Below, in pieces: positions 1 to 6,944 of a stretch of 64,000 nt of DNA. Every line of letters starts with the position of its first letter. Within the stretch, counting starts at the first letter, position 1. A model generated the notes under the pieces. That model made no database searches, was not told the DNA's origin, and saw only the letters and a list, made by a program, of their open reading frames with translations. The translations under genes were made by a program, and so were the position numbers. Source of the DNA: Metaruminococcus_A sp003150405 (GTDB lineage Bacteria > Bacillota > Clostridia > Oscillospirales > Ruminococcaceae); contig CABUBB010000001.1 of the NCBI GenBank assembly GCA_902489745.1, forward strand, positions 1 through 64,000, in the 5' to 3' direction.

Positions 1-609
1 GCCATCCTTTTTCTTAATGGGCTTGACCTCTTTGCCGCAGAGGGGGCAGAAGGGTGGTTCCAATGTGATTTTTTTCAAGGTTTCAGCTTCCTGTTCTTCC
101 CTCTGGATTTTCTCCTCGGTGTCCTCTTCAAACTCGTCGCTTTCGGTGTCAGCATAAATCCCGGAATAGGCCAGTTTACAGAGTTTCAGCACCACCCGGT
201 CAAACAGGCGTTTTAACGCCATTGCATAAGGGTAGGCAATTTTACAATTGTCCCGATTGACTTCACCTGCCTCAAACAGCCCTTGCTCTGGGCAATTGTA
301 GGTAAATACAAGGGAATTGGCATATCCCTCTTTGTCGACTGTAACGCATTCCGACCGAAACCGTTTTTCTAGACGGTCGTTGATTTTCAGACAACCATTG
401 TGGCTGATGATAAGACCGGTATACACCATTTTGTCGCCTGATTTGGTGAGGTTTTTCTGAATCCAGAAATCATTTTCAGTGAGGTCGTACATGCCTTTAT
501 CCAGAAGGGAGACAGCTTTTTCCCGCGCCTCCTGGTATTTCGGCGACTTCCAAACCGGAATCTCCTGTCCGGTTTTACCGTTATATTCCTTCGCCTTTTC
601 ACCAAACAT
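1..609 (-). CDS. Phage-type protein with C-terminal zinc knuckle, partial
   Basis: The reading frame opens with ATG at 609, immediately after the TAA of the upstream gene (TAAATG, directly abutting), and stays open for 203 codons to the window edge, so the C-terminus is missing. It begins MFGEKAKEYNGKTGQE. A central segment with the motif KLAYSGIYADTES is followed by a glutamate-rich linker and a CPLCGKEVK zinc-knuckle half (residues about 191-199). I do not recognise a characterised family. Its place in a phage early operon and the single-domain-plus-knuckle layout would fit a DNA-metabolism or recombination protein, but that is inference. Confidence 0.75.
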   Translation of the reverse strand, partial: MFGEKAKEYNGKTGQEIPVWKSPKYQEAREKAVSLLDKGMYDLTENDFWIQKNLTKSGDKMVYTGLIISHNGCLKINDRLEKRFRSECVTVDKEGYANSLVFTYNCPEQGLFEAGEVNRDNCKIAYPYAMALKRLFDRVVLKLCKLAYSGIYADTESDEFEEDTEEKIQREEQEAETLKKITLEPPFCPLCGKEVKPIKKKDG

Positions 610-885
610 TTATACAGCCACCCCCATTTCGCCTAAATTGGCCCGGAGTGTCTCCACATTCTCCTCCAGGTCCAAAAAAATGCACTCCTGCTGGTCCAGC
701 AGCTCCTTCATGCCCTTATGTACCTTCGGGTTAAACAGTGTGGCGTTCTCCAGCGCATCCGCCAGTGTGTCAAGCTGCTCCCGCATGTGGGAAAGGCGGC
801 GGGAATCCTGGTCGTAGGCCCGCGCCATCTCGTTGGCGCGTTCGTTTTCCTCCGGCGGGCGCAAATATCTTGGTTCGGTCATCAT
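610..885 (-). CDS. Small helical phage protein, 91 aa
   Basis: The start is the first ATG of an ATGATG pair, preceded by AAAGGCGG, and it overlaps the TGA of the upstream membrane gene (ATGA, translational coupling). The longer frame upstream has no ribosome binding site and is rejected. The protein is charged and predicted almost wholly helical (MTEPRYLRPPEENERANEM near the start, then heptad-like leucines), compatible with a coiled coil. It has no catalytic motif. Its stop abuts the start of the next gene, so it is part of one polycistron with its neighbours. Function unknown. Confidence 0.65.
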   Translation of the reverse strand: MMTEPRYLRPPEENERANEMARAYDQDSRRLSHMREQLDTLADALENATLFNPKVHKGMKELLDQQECIFLDLEENVETLRANLGEMGVAV

Positions 886-1178
886 GGCTTGACACCGCCT
901 TTCGTTTTGTGTATCATAAAAGTGTGATATTTTTCTTGTGCGCTCCGTTGAAGTTGCCGCTTCACGGGGCGCTTTTTCTTTTGGATTTGCTTGTCCAATG
1001 CTTGGGCCCAACAAGCGAACACGCCAAAAAGCAGCAGGCATACAAGCGAGAGCAGCAGGGCGAGCAAAAAGCTGTCGAGATAGCCGTGCTCATAAGCGCC
1101 GAGGATTTGAAAGCACCCGGTCAGTGAGAGAAAGGCAAGCACAACGAGCACAGCGCGTTTGGGCTTGAGGCGTTTCAT
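882..1178 (-). CDS. Small membrane protein of the element, 98 aa
   Basis: Two hydrophobic segments (residues about 8-28 and 36-60) are followed by a basic C-terminal tail rich in K, R and Q, suggesting a two-helix inner-membrane protein with a cytoplasmic tail. The first segment ends LSLTGC, which mimics a lipobox but comes before a second membrane helix, so a lipoprotein is unlikely. The ATG at 1178 overlaps the stop of the 49-aa gene upstream and its own stop overlaps the next start, so translation is chained. Function unknown. Confidence 0.55.
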   Translation of the reverse strand: MKRLKPKRAVLVVLAFLSLTGCFQILGAYEHGYLDSFLLALLLSLVCLLLFGVFACWAQALDKQIQKKKRPVKRQLQRSAQEKYHTFMIHKTKGGVKP

Positions 1179-1324
1179 TCGCTCACCTCCGGGCGTTTCG
1201 GTAGATTTTTGCTTTGCCGGTAGTCATTGTACCAGCGGCAGGCGAGCATCACCGCGCTGAACACGCTGCATCCAGCAGTTATGACCTCCATGGCCAGGCG
1301 TATGTAGTAGGTTAGTTCGGGCAT
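1175..1324 (-). CDS. 49-aa single-helix membrane peptide
   Basis: This small frame starts at ATG 1324, seven bases after an AGAAAGGA Shine-Dalgarno, and ends in an ATGA overlap with the following membrane gene. The peptide begins MPELTYYIRLAMEVITAG and has one hydrophobic helix (about residues 7-30) and a short basic tail. The strong ribosome binding site and coupled stop/start are the evidence that it is real. Function unknown; the size and topology would also fit a holin-like or toxin-like peptide, without further support. Confidence 0.5.
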   Translation of the reverse strand: MPELTYYIRLAMEVITAGCSVFSAVMLACRWYNDYRQSKNLPKRPEVSE

Positions 1325-1347
1325 TTTGGACTTCCTTTCTATTTGGG

Positions 1348-1572
1348 TTATGCGTACCTTACATGAACCGGTGCGTTTTCATCAAGCCCGTGTTCTGCAC
1401 GGTACTTCCGTTTGCACGACTTGATGTAAATTTGTTCGATTCGCTCAAGGATTCGGTCGATTTCTTCTTGGGTTGTGTCCTTGCAGTAATCGTCACAAAA
1501 CCGCACATGGGTTTTGCCAATATAAAATTCCTCAACAATATGTCCGGTTGGTACCGCTGGCATTTTTATCAC
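1348..1572 (-). CDS. Small conserved-looking phage early protein, 74 aa
   Basis: Start ATG at 1572 is preceded by ACGAGGTGATAAAA, a good ribosome binding site. The protein has one central helical region (TTQEEIDRILERIEQIYIKS) flanked by short strands and two cysteines (CDDYC). This size and the EEIDRIL segment are typical of small accessory proteins in Firmicutes prophages and conjugative elements. No enzymatic motif is visible and I assign no function. Confidence 0.55.
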   Translation of the reverse strand: MIKMPAVPTGHIVEEFYIGKTHVRFCDDYCKDTTQEEIDRILERIEQIYIKSCKRKYRAEHGLDENAPVHVRYA

Positions 1573-1658
1573 CTCGTTTCATGTTATGCTGCGTTTAGCT
1601 TGGACGATACACTTTAATTTTTGCCTCGATAGGGGAGCGGGTTTTTCTTTAGCTAAGA

Positions 1659-1823
1659 TTACGGCGCTATATATATTTCATTTCGTGATATATCCAGCGC
1701 CCATCCTTCTTCTGGCGCCCATTCAAGCCTTAATGCTGTTATTCGCTCCGCCTTTTCTCCGTTTATTTCGTATATTCCTTTTTCCAAGTCAATGCGGATT
1801 GATTTGAATTTTTTAGCCTCCAT
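1659..1823 (-). CDS. 54-aa element protein
   Basis: I chose the internal ATG at 1823 (MEAKKFKSIRIDLEKG) because it follows GAAGGTGAACAA, whereas the longer frame starts inside the upstream regulator gene with no ribosome binding site. The sequence reads as two or three beta strands (KSIRIDLEKGIYEINGEKA). It sits four bases downstream of the Cro-like regulator gene, so the two are cotranscribed. Function unknown. Confidence 0.5.
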   Translation of the reverse strand: MEAKKFKSIRIDLEKGIYEINGEKAERITALRLEWAPEEGWALDISRNEIYIAP

Positions 1824-1827
1824 TTGT

Positions 1828-2067
1828 TCACCTTCTTTGCCCCATCCCTTGCGGCGGGGACTTTTCTTCTTTAATGTCAAGAATTTTGCAAATACTGCTA
1901 ATAATTTTAGGAGAGGAATTTTTTCCGGTCATTATCCGGCTCATATACGAACTATCAATATATAGCCCCGTGTCCTCTTTTACTTTTTTTATTAGCCATT
2001 CTTGAGTTTGGTTATTATCTACAAGTTTTTTCTTAACATTTTTACCAAAGTCACAAAATTTGGCCAT
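1828..2067 (-). CDS. Cro-like XRE-family regulator
   Basis: The 79-aa protein shows a helix-turn-helix of the phage Cro/CI type (residues about 20-60: QEWLIKKVKEDTGLYID then SSYMSRIMTGKN then SPKIISSICKILDI). Start ATG 2067 sits eight bases after AAGGAGGTG; the in-frame GTG inside that Shine-Dalgarno is rejected. It is transcribed away from the larger repressor gene and first in the minus-strand early operon, the place of cro in lambdoid switches. The region is markedly AT-rich compared with host genes. It probably binds the operators between 2101 and 2221. Confidence 0.7.
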   Translation of the reverse strand: MAKFCDFGKNVKKKLVDNNQTQEWLIKKVKEDTGLYIDSSYMSRIMTGKNSSPKIISSICKILDIKEEKSPPQGMGQRR

Positions 2068-2100
2068 ATTAAAGAACACCTCCTTCCTTGCTATTGACTA

Positions 2101-2221
2101 TTACAGAAAATTGTAATATAGTGAAATTGCACTTAACACTTTTACGCCTTTCTGTAACCCTGCAAATACAGTTTATTACAGAACGCTGTAAAAGTCAATA
2201 GATTTTTACAGAGCTATGTAA
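2101..2221. promoter_or_regulatory. Four-operator immunity switch, TTACAG-N4-CTGTAA
   Basis: Four 16-bp sites share the pattern TTACAG-N4-CTGTAA: 2101-2116 (right half TTGTAA), 2142-2157 (left half TTACGC), 2176-2191 (perfect dyad TTACAGAACGCTGTAA) and 2206-2221 (right half ATGTAA). The last covers the -35 of a plausible repressor promoter (TTTACA 2205-2210, 16-bp spacer, TATATA 2227-2232). The first covers a TACAAT -10-like hexamer for the divergent cro-like gene. This is the layout of a lysis/lysogeny operator array. Confidence 0.75.
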
Positions 2222-2255
2222 TTTTGTATATAGCTCTAAAAGGGGCTGCCTATTT

Positions 2256-2690
2256 TTGTTTGATTTGTATAGTAGAATCGAGGAACTATGTAGAGAAAAG
2301 CATGTTAATATAACGACAATGTGTCGTGAGGCCGGTGTTAGTAGAAGCGCTATGACAGAATTAAAATCCGGACGTACAAAAACATTACTTTCCGATACAG
2401 CAAGTAAAATATCCTCTTATTTCGGCGTTTCCGTTGACTACCTTCTCGGTAAAACCGACACAAAAAAAGTCCCTGTCCAAGCGGAGGAGACTGGCAATAA
2501 TATTTCGTTTGAAGAGTTTGAACGGATGGTCAATGACGTTAAAACCGGCCGCGGAAATGAAAAAGCGGTTATAGCCGGATTTGGGAAAGACGGGAATGAC
2601 ATCATCCATATTTCGCAGGAAGAATTTGACGTTGCTTGGGCAGCCATTGAAGCTCTGCGTAAGAGCCGGAAGAAAAAACACGAAAAGTAA
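2256..2690 (+). CDS. XRE-family phage repressor (CI-like)
   Basis: 144 aa with an N-terminal Cro/CI helix-turn-helix (residues about 5-62; NITTMCREAGVSRSAMTELK is the recognition part and SVDYLLGKTD closes the domain). A C-terminal region ends in a lysine-rich tail. There is no LexA/S24 self-cleavage domain, which fits regulation by the neighbouring ImmA-like protease, as in ICEBs1, where ImmA cleaves ImmR. The start is a TTG at 2256 after AAGGGG. It is probably the repressor of both divergent promoters and autoregulated through the fourth operator. Confidence 0.8.
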   Translation: MFDLYSRIEELCREKHVNITTMCREAGVSRSAMTELKSGRTKTLLSDTASKISSYFGVSVDYLLGKTDTKKVPVQAEETGNNISFEEFERMVNDVKTGRGNEKAVIAGFGKDGNDIIHISQEEFDVAWAAIEALRKSRKKKHEK

Positions 2691-2762
2691 AATATTCCCA
2701 ATGAAATATCAGCGCCAATATAGTATGGTTTATGTAGAATACTTTGACAGGAAGTGTGCTGC

Positions 2763-3701
2763 ATGACCTATGTTGTTGAAATGGCGAAGAAATTTCTGGT
2801 AAAACACAAGCTGTATGACTACCCTTTGACATTGGAACGGTTGTATGAGTTAGGGGAACAGCTTGAAATTACACTGTTGACCTATTCGGAAGGCAAAGAA
2901 ATTATTGAGCGGCTGGGTTTGAAGGATTATACGAACCTTGATGCGTTCATCGTAAACCAGCGCAACAACGGGCGTACTCTTAAAGTTATTTTCTACAACG
3001 GTGAATTACAATACCACAGCAAGCTGTTTTCTATCCTTCATGAAATTGCACATCATGAGTTAAACCATGTAGACAGCGGGAAGCTGCTGTACGAAGGGAA
3101 TACAGAACGGCGTGATATTCAGGAGAGGGAGGCCGACACTTGGGCGGAATACGTGGCGGCGCCCATTTGTATCCTTGCGGCGGAGAATATTCGCAATGTA
3201 CGGAAGATAATGGAGTTTGCCGCACTGAACCGGGAGCAGGCACAGCACATTTACACCGTTTTGGCCAATTATGGTGAGCCAGATGTGTTGGACCAGCAAA
3301 TCATTGAAGAATATAAAAAGCGGCACGGCGGCTTTTGGAGCAACGCCCACAAACTGGTTGGAAGGTTTCGCGTCGGCGGATTCATAGTTGCCCTTTGCAT
3401 GGCTGCACTTGCGTTTATGGCGCTCAATTCTACGCAAGAGAGCGATGCGCCGATGATCAGCCCTGAATCTTCTTTGTCTGAATCATCCCAGTCAGAGCCT
3501 TCCTCACAAGTAACCCAGTCAGAAGTATTCACTCTGCCCAGCGGCAGGAATACAGTGCAATATGTTTACATAACTGAAGCAGGGGACAAATACCATCGGT
3601 CGGGATGTCAATATCTGCGCACCAGTGGTGTGCGTGTAACGCTTGAAACGGCACAGGAGATGGGGAAAGAGCCCTGTCTGGTATGCGAGCCACCGAGATA
3701 A
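2763..3701 (+). CDS. ImmA/IrrE-type metallopeptidase with membrane anchor
   Basis: 312 aa from ATG 2763 (Shine-Dalgarno AGGAAG). The N-terminal two thirds is an ImmA/IrrE-type zinc peptidase: HEIAHHELNH (about residues 94-103) supplies the HExxH ligands and catalytic Glu, and READTWAEY downstream supplies the third acidic ligand. The usual family member ends near here. This one continues into a transmembrane helix (about 204-222, GGFIVALCMAALAFMALN), a Ser/Glu-rich linker, and a C-terminal module with YHRSGCQYL and CLVC. The cytosolic peptidase would cleave the upstream repressor to induce the element (known for ImmA in ICEBs1). The outside domain suggests induction by an extracellular signal, which is inference. 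Confidence 0.8.
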   Translation: MTYVVEMAKKFLVKHKLYDYPLTLERLYELGEQLEITLLTYSEGKEIIERLGLKDYTNLDAFIVNQRNNGRTLKVIFYNGELQYHSKLFSILHEIAHHELNHVDSGKLLYEGNTERRDIQEREADTWAEYVAAPICILAAENIRNVRKIMEFAALNREQAQHIYTVLANYGEPDVLDQQIIEEYKKRHGGFWSNAHKLVGRFRVGGFIVALCMAALAFMALNSTQESDAPMISPESSLSESSQSEPSSQVTQSEVFTLPSGRNTVQYVYITEAGDKYHRSGCQYLRTSGVRVTLETAQEMGKEPCLVCEPPR

Positions 3702-3771
3702 AAGGGCGAGTGTTAAACAGTTTTCGGCAGGACGCAATATTATAAATATAATGACAAAAGGGGAGAGCAAC

Positions 3772-4596
3772 ATGGTTACTTGTCCAAATTGCGGTGAAAT
3801 TAACGGGAACGACCGGGAGACATGCTTTAAATGCCATGCTCAATTAAAGGAACATGTGCCAGCTTTGACTGCCCAGCAAATGGTGTGCCCATACTGCAAA
3901 TTATCCTATAACAGCAATACGATTTACTGTAAGGAATGCGGCAGCCGCCTAATGAAGGCCACGGAAAATACAACCGGATTCCGTAGGGCGCTAACCAGTG
4001 ATGATGCGCCGGTTAAGACGGCCCCTGTTTTTTCGATGACAAGTTATGTCAAAGATTTTGAGGTGGATGAAGATCACCAGCTTTGGGTTATCAATAAAGG
4101 GGTGTTTCGGCCGGCACCACAGAAATTTTCCGATATTGTGTCCTTTGAATTGCTGGAAGATAACGATACGGTTATGAAAGGCGGCGTTGGCCGTGCGTTG
4201 GTGGGCGGCGCGTTGTTTGGTGGTGTTGGTGCAATTGTCGGAAGCAACACGCGAAAAAGTAAAAGTGTGTGTAATATGCTTCGGGTGAAAATTACGGTGA
4301 GCAATATGAATATTCCGCCGCAGTATGTTGATTTTATTACATCTCCAACCAAGACGGATAGTTTTATTTATAAGTCTGCTTATAATGATGCGCAGCGCTG
4401 TTTGTCCCTCTTGCAAGTGATTTGCGATAAGGTCAATGCGGCAAAGCAGGAAGAAATGAGCAAAGCAAATACTACAACCGCGCAATCGGCGTTTTCTGCT
4501 GCAGATGAAATCATGAAATTCAAGCAACTGCTGGATATGGGCGCTATTACCCAGGAAGAATTTGACGCAAAGAAAAAGCAACTTTTGGGATTATAA
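3772..4596 (+). CDS. Double zinc-ribbon protein with SHOCT domain
   Basis: 274 aa from ATG 3772 (Shine-Dalgarno AGGGGAGAG). Two zinc ribbons lie at the N-terminus: CPNCGEIN...CFKC (residues 4-24) and CPYCKLSY...CKECG (about 39-57). The middle has a strand-rich region and a glycine-rich hydrophobic stretch (GRALVGGALFGGVGAIVG, about 140-157) that could insert in a membrane. The end is a SHOCT domain (MKFKQLLDMGAITQEEFDAK), a short module common in oligomeric or membrane-associated bacterial proteins. It lies between the ImmA-like gene and the recombinase and is probably cargo or a regulatory accessory. No enzymatic activity is suggested. Confidence 0.7.
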   Translation: MVTCPNCGEINGNDRETCFKCHAQLKEHVPALTAQQMVCPYCKLSYNSNTIYCKECGSRLMKATENTTGFRRALTSDDAPVKTAPVFSMTSYVKDFEVDEDHQLWVINKGVFRPAPQKFSDIVSFELLEDNDTVMKGGVGRALVGGALFGGVGAIVGSNTRKSKSVCNMLRVKITVSNMNIPPQYVDFITSPTKTDSFIYKSAYNDAQRCLSLLQVICDKVNAAKQEEMSKANTTTAQSAFSAADEIMKFKQLLDMGAITQEEFDAKKKQLLGL

Positions 4597-4628
4597 AACC
4601 TGCCCTTGCTGGGGGCAATAGACGTCAA

Positions 4629-4680
4629 GAGCGCATAGGTGTACGTATGAGCAAACCCGGTTTTGGTACCCTATGCGCTC
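4629..4680 (+). other. Large stem-loop in the recombinase leader
   Basis: GAGCGCATAGG (4629-4639) pairs perfectly with CCTATGCGCTC (4670-4680). Allowing one bulged base, the stem extends through GTAC/GTAC to about 15 bp around a 22-base loop. It ends 24 bases before the recombinase start and is not followed by a U-run, so it is not a simple terminator. It could control recombinase translation, be an operator, or be a recombination accessory site. Confidence 0.55.
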
Positions 4681-4703
4681 AATCTTTCAAGCGAGGTGAA
4701 ACC

Positions 4704-6269
4704 ATGTCGTATTTAATCTACCTTAGAAAGTCGAGAGCGGACCTTGAAGCAGAAGCGCATGGAGAAGGGGAGACGCTTGCACGCCATAAAGAGGCCCTTA
4801 CCGCCTTGGCAAGACGCCAGCACCTGACAATCGGCGCAATCTACTCCGAGGTTTGCTCTGGCGAGACAATTGCATCCAGGCCGCAGATGCAGCGCCTTTT
4901 GAGCGAAGTGGAGCAGGGCGTTTGGGAGGGCGTGCTTGTTATGGAAGTGGAACGGCTTGCCCGCGGCGATACCATTGATCAGGGAATTGTCGCCCAGGCC
5001 TTTAAATTTTCCGATACCAAAATTGTCACCCCAACCAAGACCTATGACCCAAACAATGAGTTTGACGAGGAATACTTTGAATTTGGCCTCTTTATGAGCC
5101 GCAGGGAATATAAAACCATCAACCGGCGGCTGCAGCGCGGAAGACTCGCCTCGGTTCAGGAGGGGAAATATGTAGCGAGCAGGCCGCCTTATGGATACCG
5201 CAAGGTAAAGCTGGAGCACGAAAAGGGCTATACGCTGGAGCCTGTGCCAGAGGAAGCGGCTGTTGTCCAGATGATATTTGACCTATGCGTCAATGGGGAG
5301 GACGGCGAGCGGTTCGGAGGCGCGAAAATTTGCCGAAGGCTCAACCAGTTGCATATTCCGCCCAATAAGGGGGAGATATGGGTCCCCTCCAGCGTATATG
5401 ATATTTTGCGCAATCCAATTTACAACGGAAAAATCCGTTGGAATTGGAGACCGGTGAATAAATCAACCCAAAACGGAAAAATCACGGCAAGCCGCCCCAG
5501 AAACACGGCGGACAATTATACTCTTGTAGAAGGACGCCATGAGGCCATTGTATCCGACGCGTTGTTTCAGCGGGCGCAAGAATTGGTAAACCACGAGCCG
5601 ATGCCGCGCGTCCGTGGAGACAAAGCAATAAAAAACCCGCTGGCTGGATTGGTTGTTTGTGAGAAGTGCGGGCGGAAAATGATACGGCGCCGCGAAAAGA
5701 CCGGTTCGGATTATTTGCTCTGCGCCGTGCCGTCGTGCAGCAATGTAGCGAGCCGGTTAGACCTTGTGGAAAAGAGAATCATTGAATCTTTGAAAAAATG
5801 GGTTTCGGATTATAGTCTGAAAAGCGAGGCAATTTTGCAAGGGCAGAACCATTCACGCCAAACGATTGAGGCGGCAATCCAAAATCTGGAGAAAGAAGCG
5901 GCGGAAGTGGAAAAGCAGATGAACCGCCTTTATGATTTGCTGGAGCGCGGTGTATACGATGACGACACATTTATCAGGCGGTCTGCGGTTTTGAAGGAAA
6001 AATCTGAACGGCTCCAAACGCAAAAACTTGAACTGGAGCGACAAATACAGGAAATCGAGCGTGGGAAAGAAGTCAACGACACGGTTATACCGCGGATGAA
6101 ATACGTCATTGAAATTTACAACAATTTGTGGTCTGTGCAGGAAAAAAACGAGCTTTTGAAGGAGGTCCTTGAAAAAGTTACGTATAGGAAAGAAAAGAGC
6201 GCTTCTTACCGCGGCGTAGACCCGGAAGATTTTGAAATTACGATATACCCTCGAATGCCCAAACAATAA
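4704..6269 (+). CDS. Large serine recombinase (element integrase)
   Basis: 521 aa from ATG 4704 (Shine-Dalgarno GCGAGGTG). Resolvase catalytic domain at residues about 1-150: YLIYLRKSRAD contains the nucleophile Ser10, and VMEVERLARGD matches the conserved active-site arginine region. A recombinase domain follows (about 160-300; PPYGYRK, GGAKICRRLN, ILRNPIYNGKIRW). Next is a zinc beta-ribbon (CEKCGRKM...CAVPSC, about 328-355) and a long coiled coil (about 385-480) that in this family controls integration versus excision. It cuts attP/attB without host factors. Its stop is about 35 bases from the interrupted cotJC sequence, so this enzyme almost certainly inserted the element and should excise it. 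Confidence 0.95.
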   Translation: MSYLIYLRKSRADLEAEAHGEGETLARHKEALTALARRQHLTIGAIYSEVCSGETIASRPQMQRLLSEVEQGVWEGVLVMEVERLARGDTIDQGIVAQAFKFSDTKIVTPTKTYDPNNEFDEEYFEFGLFMSRREYKTINRRLQRGRLASVQEGKYVASRPPYGYRKVKLEHEKGYTLEPVPEEAAVVQMIFDLCVNGEDGERFGGAKICRRLNQLHIPPNKGEIWVPSSVYDILRNPIYNGKIRWNWRPVNKSTQNGKITASRPRNTADNYTLVEGRHEAIVSDALFQRAQELVNHEPMPRVRGDKAIKNPLAGLVVCEKCGRKMIRRREKTGSDYLLCAVPSCSNVASRLDLVEKRIIESLKKWVSDYSLKSEAILQGQNHSRQTIEAAIQNLEKEAAEVEKQMNRLYDLLERGVYDDDTFIRRSAVLKEKSERLQTQKLELERQIQEIERGKEVNDTVIPRMKYVIEIYNNLWSVQEKNELLKEVLEKVTYRKEKSASYRGVDPEDFEITIYPRMPKQ

Positions 6270-6284
6270 AGCTGTTTGTTATGC

Positions 6285-6325
6285 TTTTTACTTATATCTT
6301 TTCGGGGCTAACGAACTAGCTCATA
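6285..6325. other. Probable attR junction inside cotJC
   Basis: Recombinase coding sequence ends at 6269. From about 6304 (GGGGCTAACGAACTAGCTCA) the translated frame matches CotJC (G-A-N-E-L-A-H-M-E-M against the family's G-T-E-E-L/F-A-H-M/L-E-M). The crossover must lie just upstream of or within this stretch. The 2-bp core cannot be fixed without the left junction or an uninterrupted relative. Confidence 0.7.
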
Positions 6326-6726
6326 TGGAAATGGTGTCGGCCATTGTAGCACAGCTCACAAAAAATTTGACGATTAAGCAAATTAAAGAATCGGGGTTTG
6401 ATACCTATTTTGTGGATCATACAGTTGGATTATGGCCGCAGGCGGCGTCTGGAGCTGCATTTACAGCGAATTATTTCCAGTCCAAAGGGGATGCAATTAC
6501 AGATCTGTCGGAGGATATGGCAGCAGAGCAAAAAGCCCGCACGACCTATGACAACATTATCCGGTTGGTAGATGATCCAGACGTATTAAAGCCCATTAAG
6601 TTCCTGCGTGAGCGGGAGATTGTACACTACCAGCGCTTCGGCGAAGCACTTCGAAATGTACAGGATGAACTTAATTCTAAGAATTTTTATGCATTTAATC
6701 CGGAATTCGATCGGAAGGCTAAGTAA
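6304..6726 (+). pseudogene. cotJC: cotJC 3' fragment, spore-coat manganese-catalase family
   Basis: The frame encodes the last about 140 residues of a CotJC-type protein. ELAHMEMV carries the Glu/His metal ligands of one helix, YFVDHTVGLWPQAASGAAFT and KGDAITDLSEDMAAEQKAR are strongly conserved family segments, and REREIVHYQRFGEAL carries the second Glu/His ligand pair. It ends NSKNFYAFNPEFDRK. Intact members are about 190 aa, so roughly 50-65 N-terminal residues, including the first metal-ligand helix, are missing. The frame runs upstream into element sequence with no credible start. The gene is interrupted rather than decayed: no stop or frameshift occurs in the remaining part, so excision would restore it. 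Confidence 0.88.
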
Positions 6727-6808
6727 TTATCTCGGTTCCTGTAGGCACGCATAAAAATCTTGCTAAATGCTGCAATTCTAATGCTTGTCAAAATTAAGAT
6801 CGGGTAAT

Positions 6809-6851
6809 AAAAACAGCCTGTTCTGCCTTTATGGTAGAACAGGCTGTTTTT
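6809..6851 (+). terminator. Terminator after cotJC
   Basis: A near-perfect hairpin (AACAGCCTGTTCT paired with AGAACAGGCTGTT) is followed by a T-run. It lies 83 bases after the cotJC stop and is nearly symmetric, so it may also stop minus-strand transcription from the 6945-7610 gene. Confidence 0.85.
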
Positions 6852-6944
6852 ATGGAATGCCATTATTCCTGGTGAAATCATTATAATCTTCTACAGTAGA
6901 CAACAACTCCTGATTTTCACCGAGAGCCGTTTGAAACCGTGTAT

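Larger units (their letters stand above)
1..6305. mobile_element. Right arm of a prophage-like element inserted in cotJC
   Basis: The stretch contains a divergent lysogeny-type switch (Cro-like gene on the minus strand, repressor on the plus strand, four matching operators between them), an ImmA-like protease, several tiny minus-strand early genes and a large serine recombinase at the very end. Directly after the recombinase comes the 3' portion of a spore-coat manganese-catalase gene that has lost its beginning. This is the expected picture of an integrase sitting next to its attachment site. The left boundary is outside the window, so element size and whether it carries structural phage genes cannot be seen. 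An integrative conjugative element is the alternative; the immunity layout favours a phage. Confidence 0.85.

Noticed and set aside
882..1178. Lipoprotein reading of the LSLTGC motif in the small element protein
   Set aside because: A second hydrophobic helix follows directly and the tail is basic, so a two-helix membrane protein is more likely than a lipidated one.
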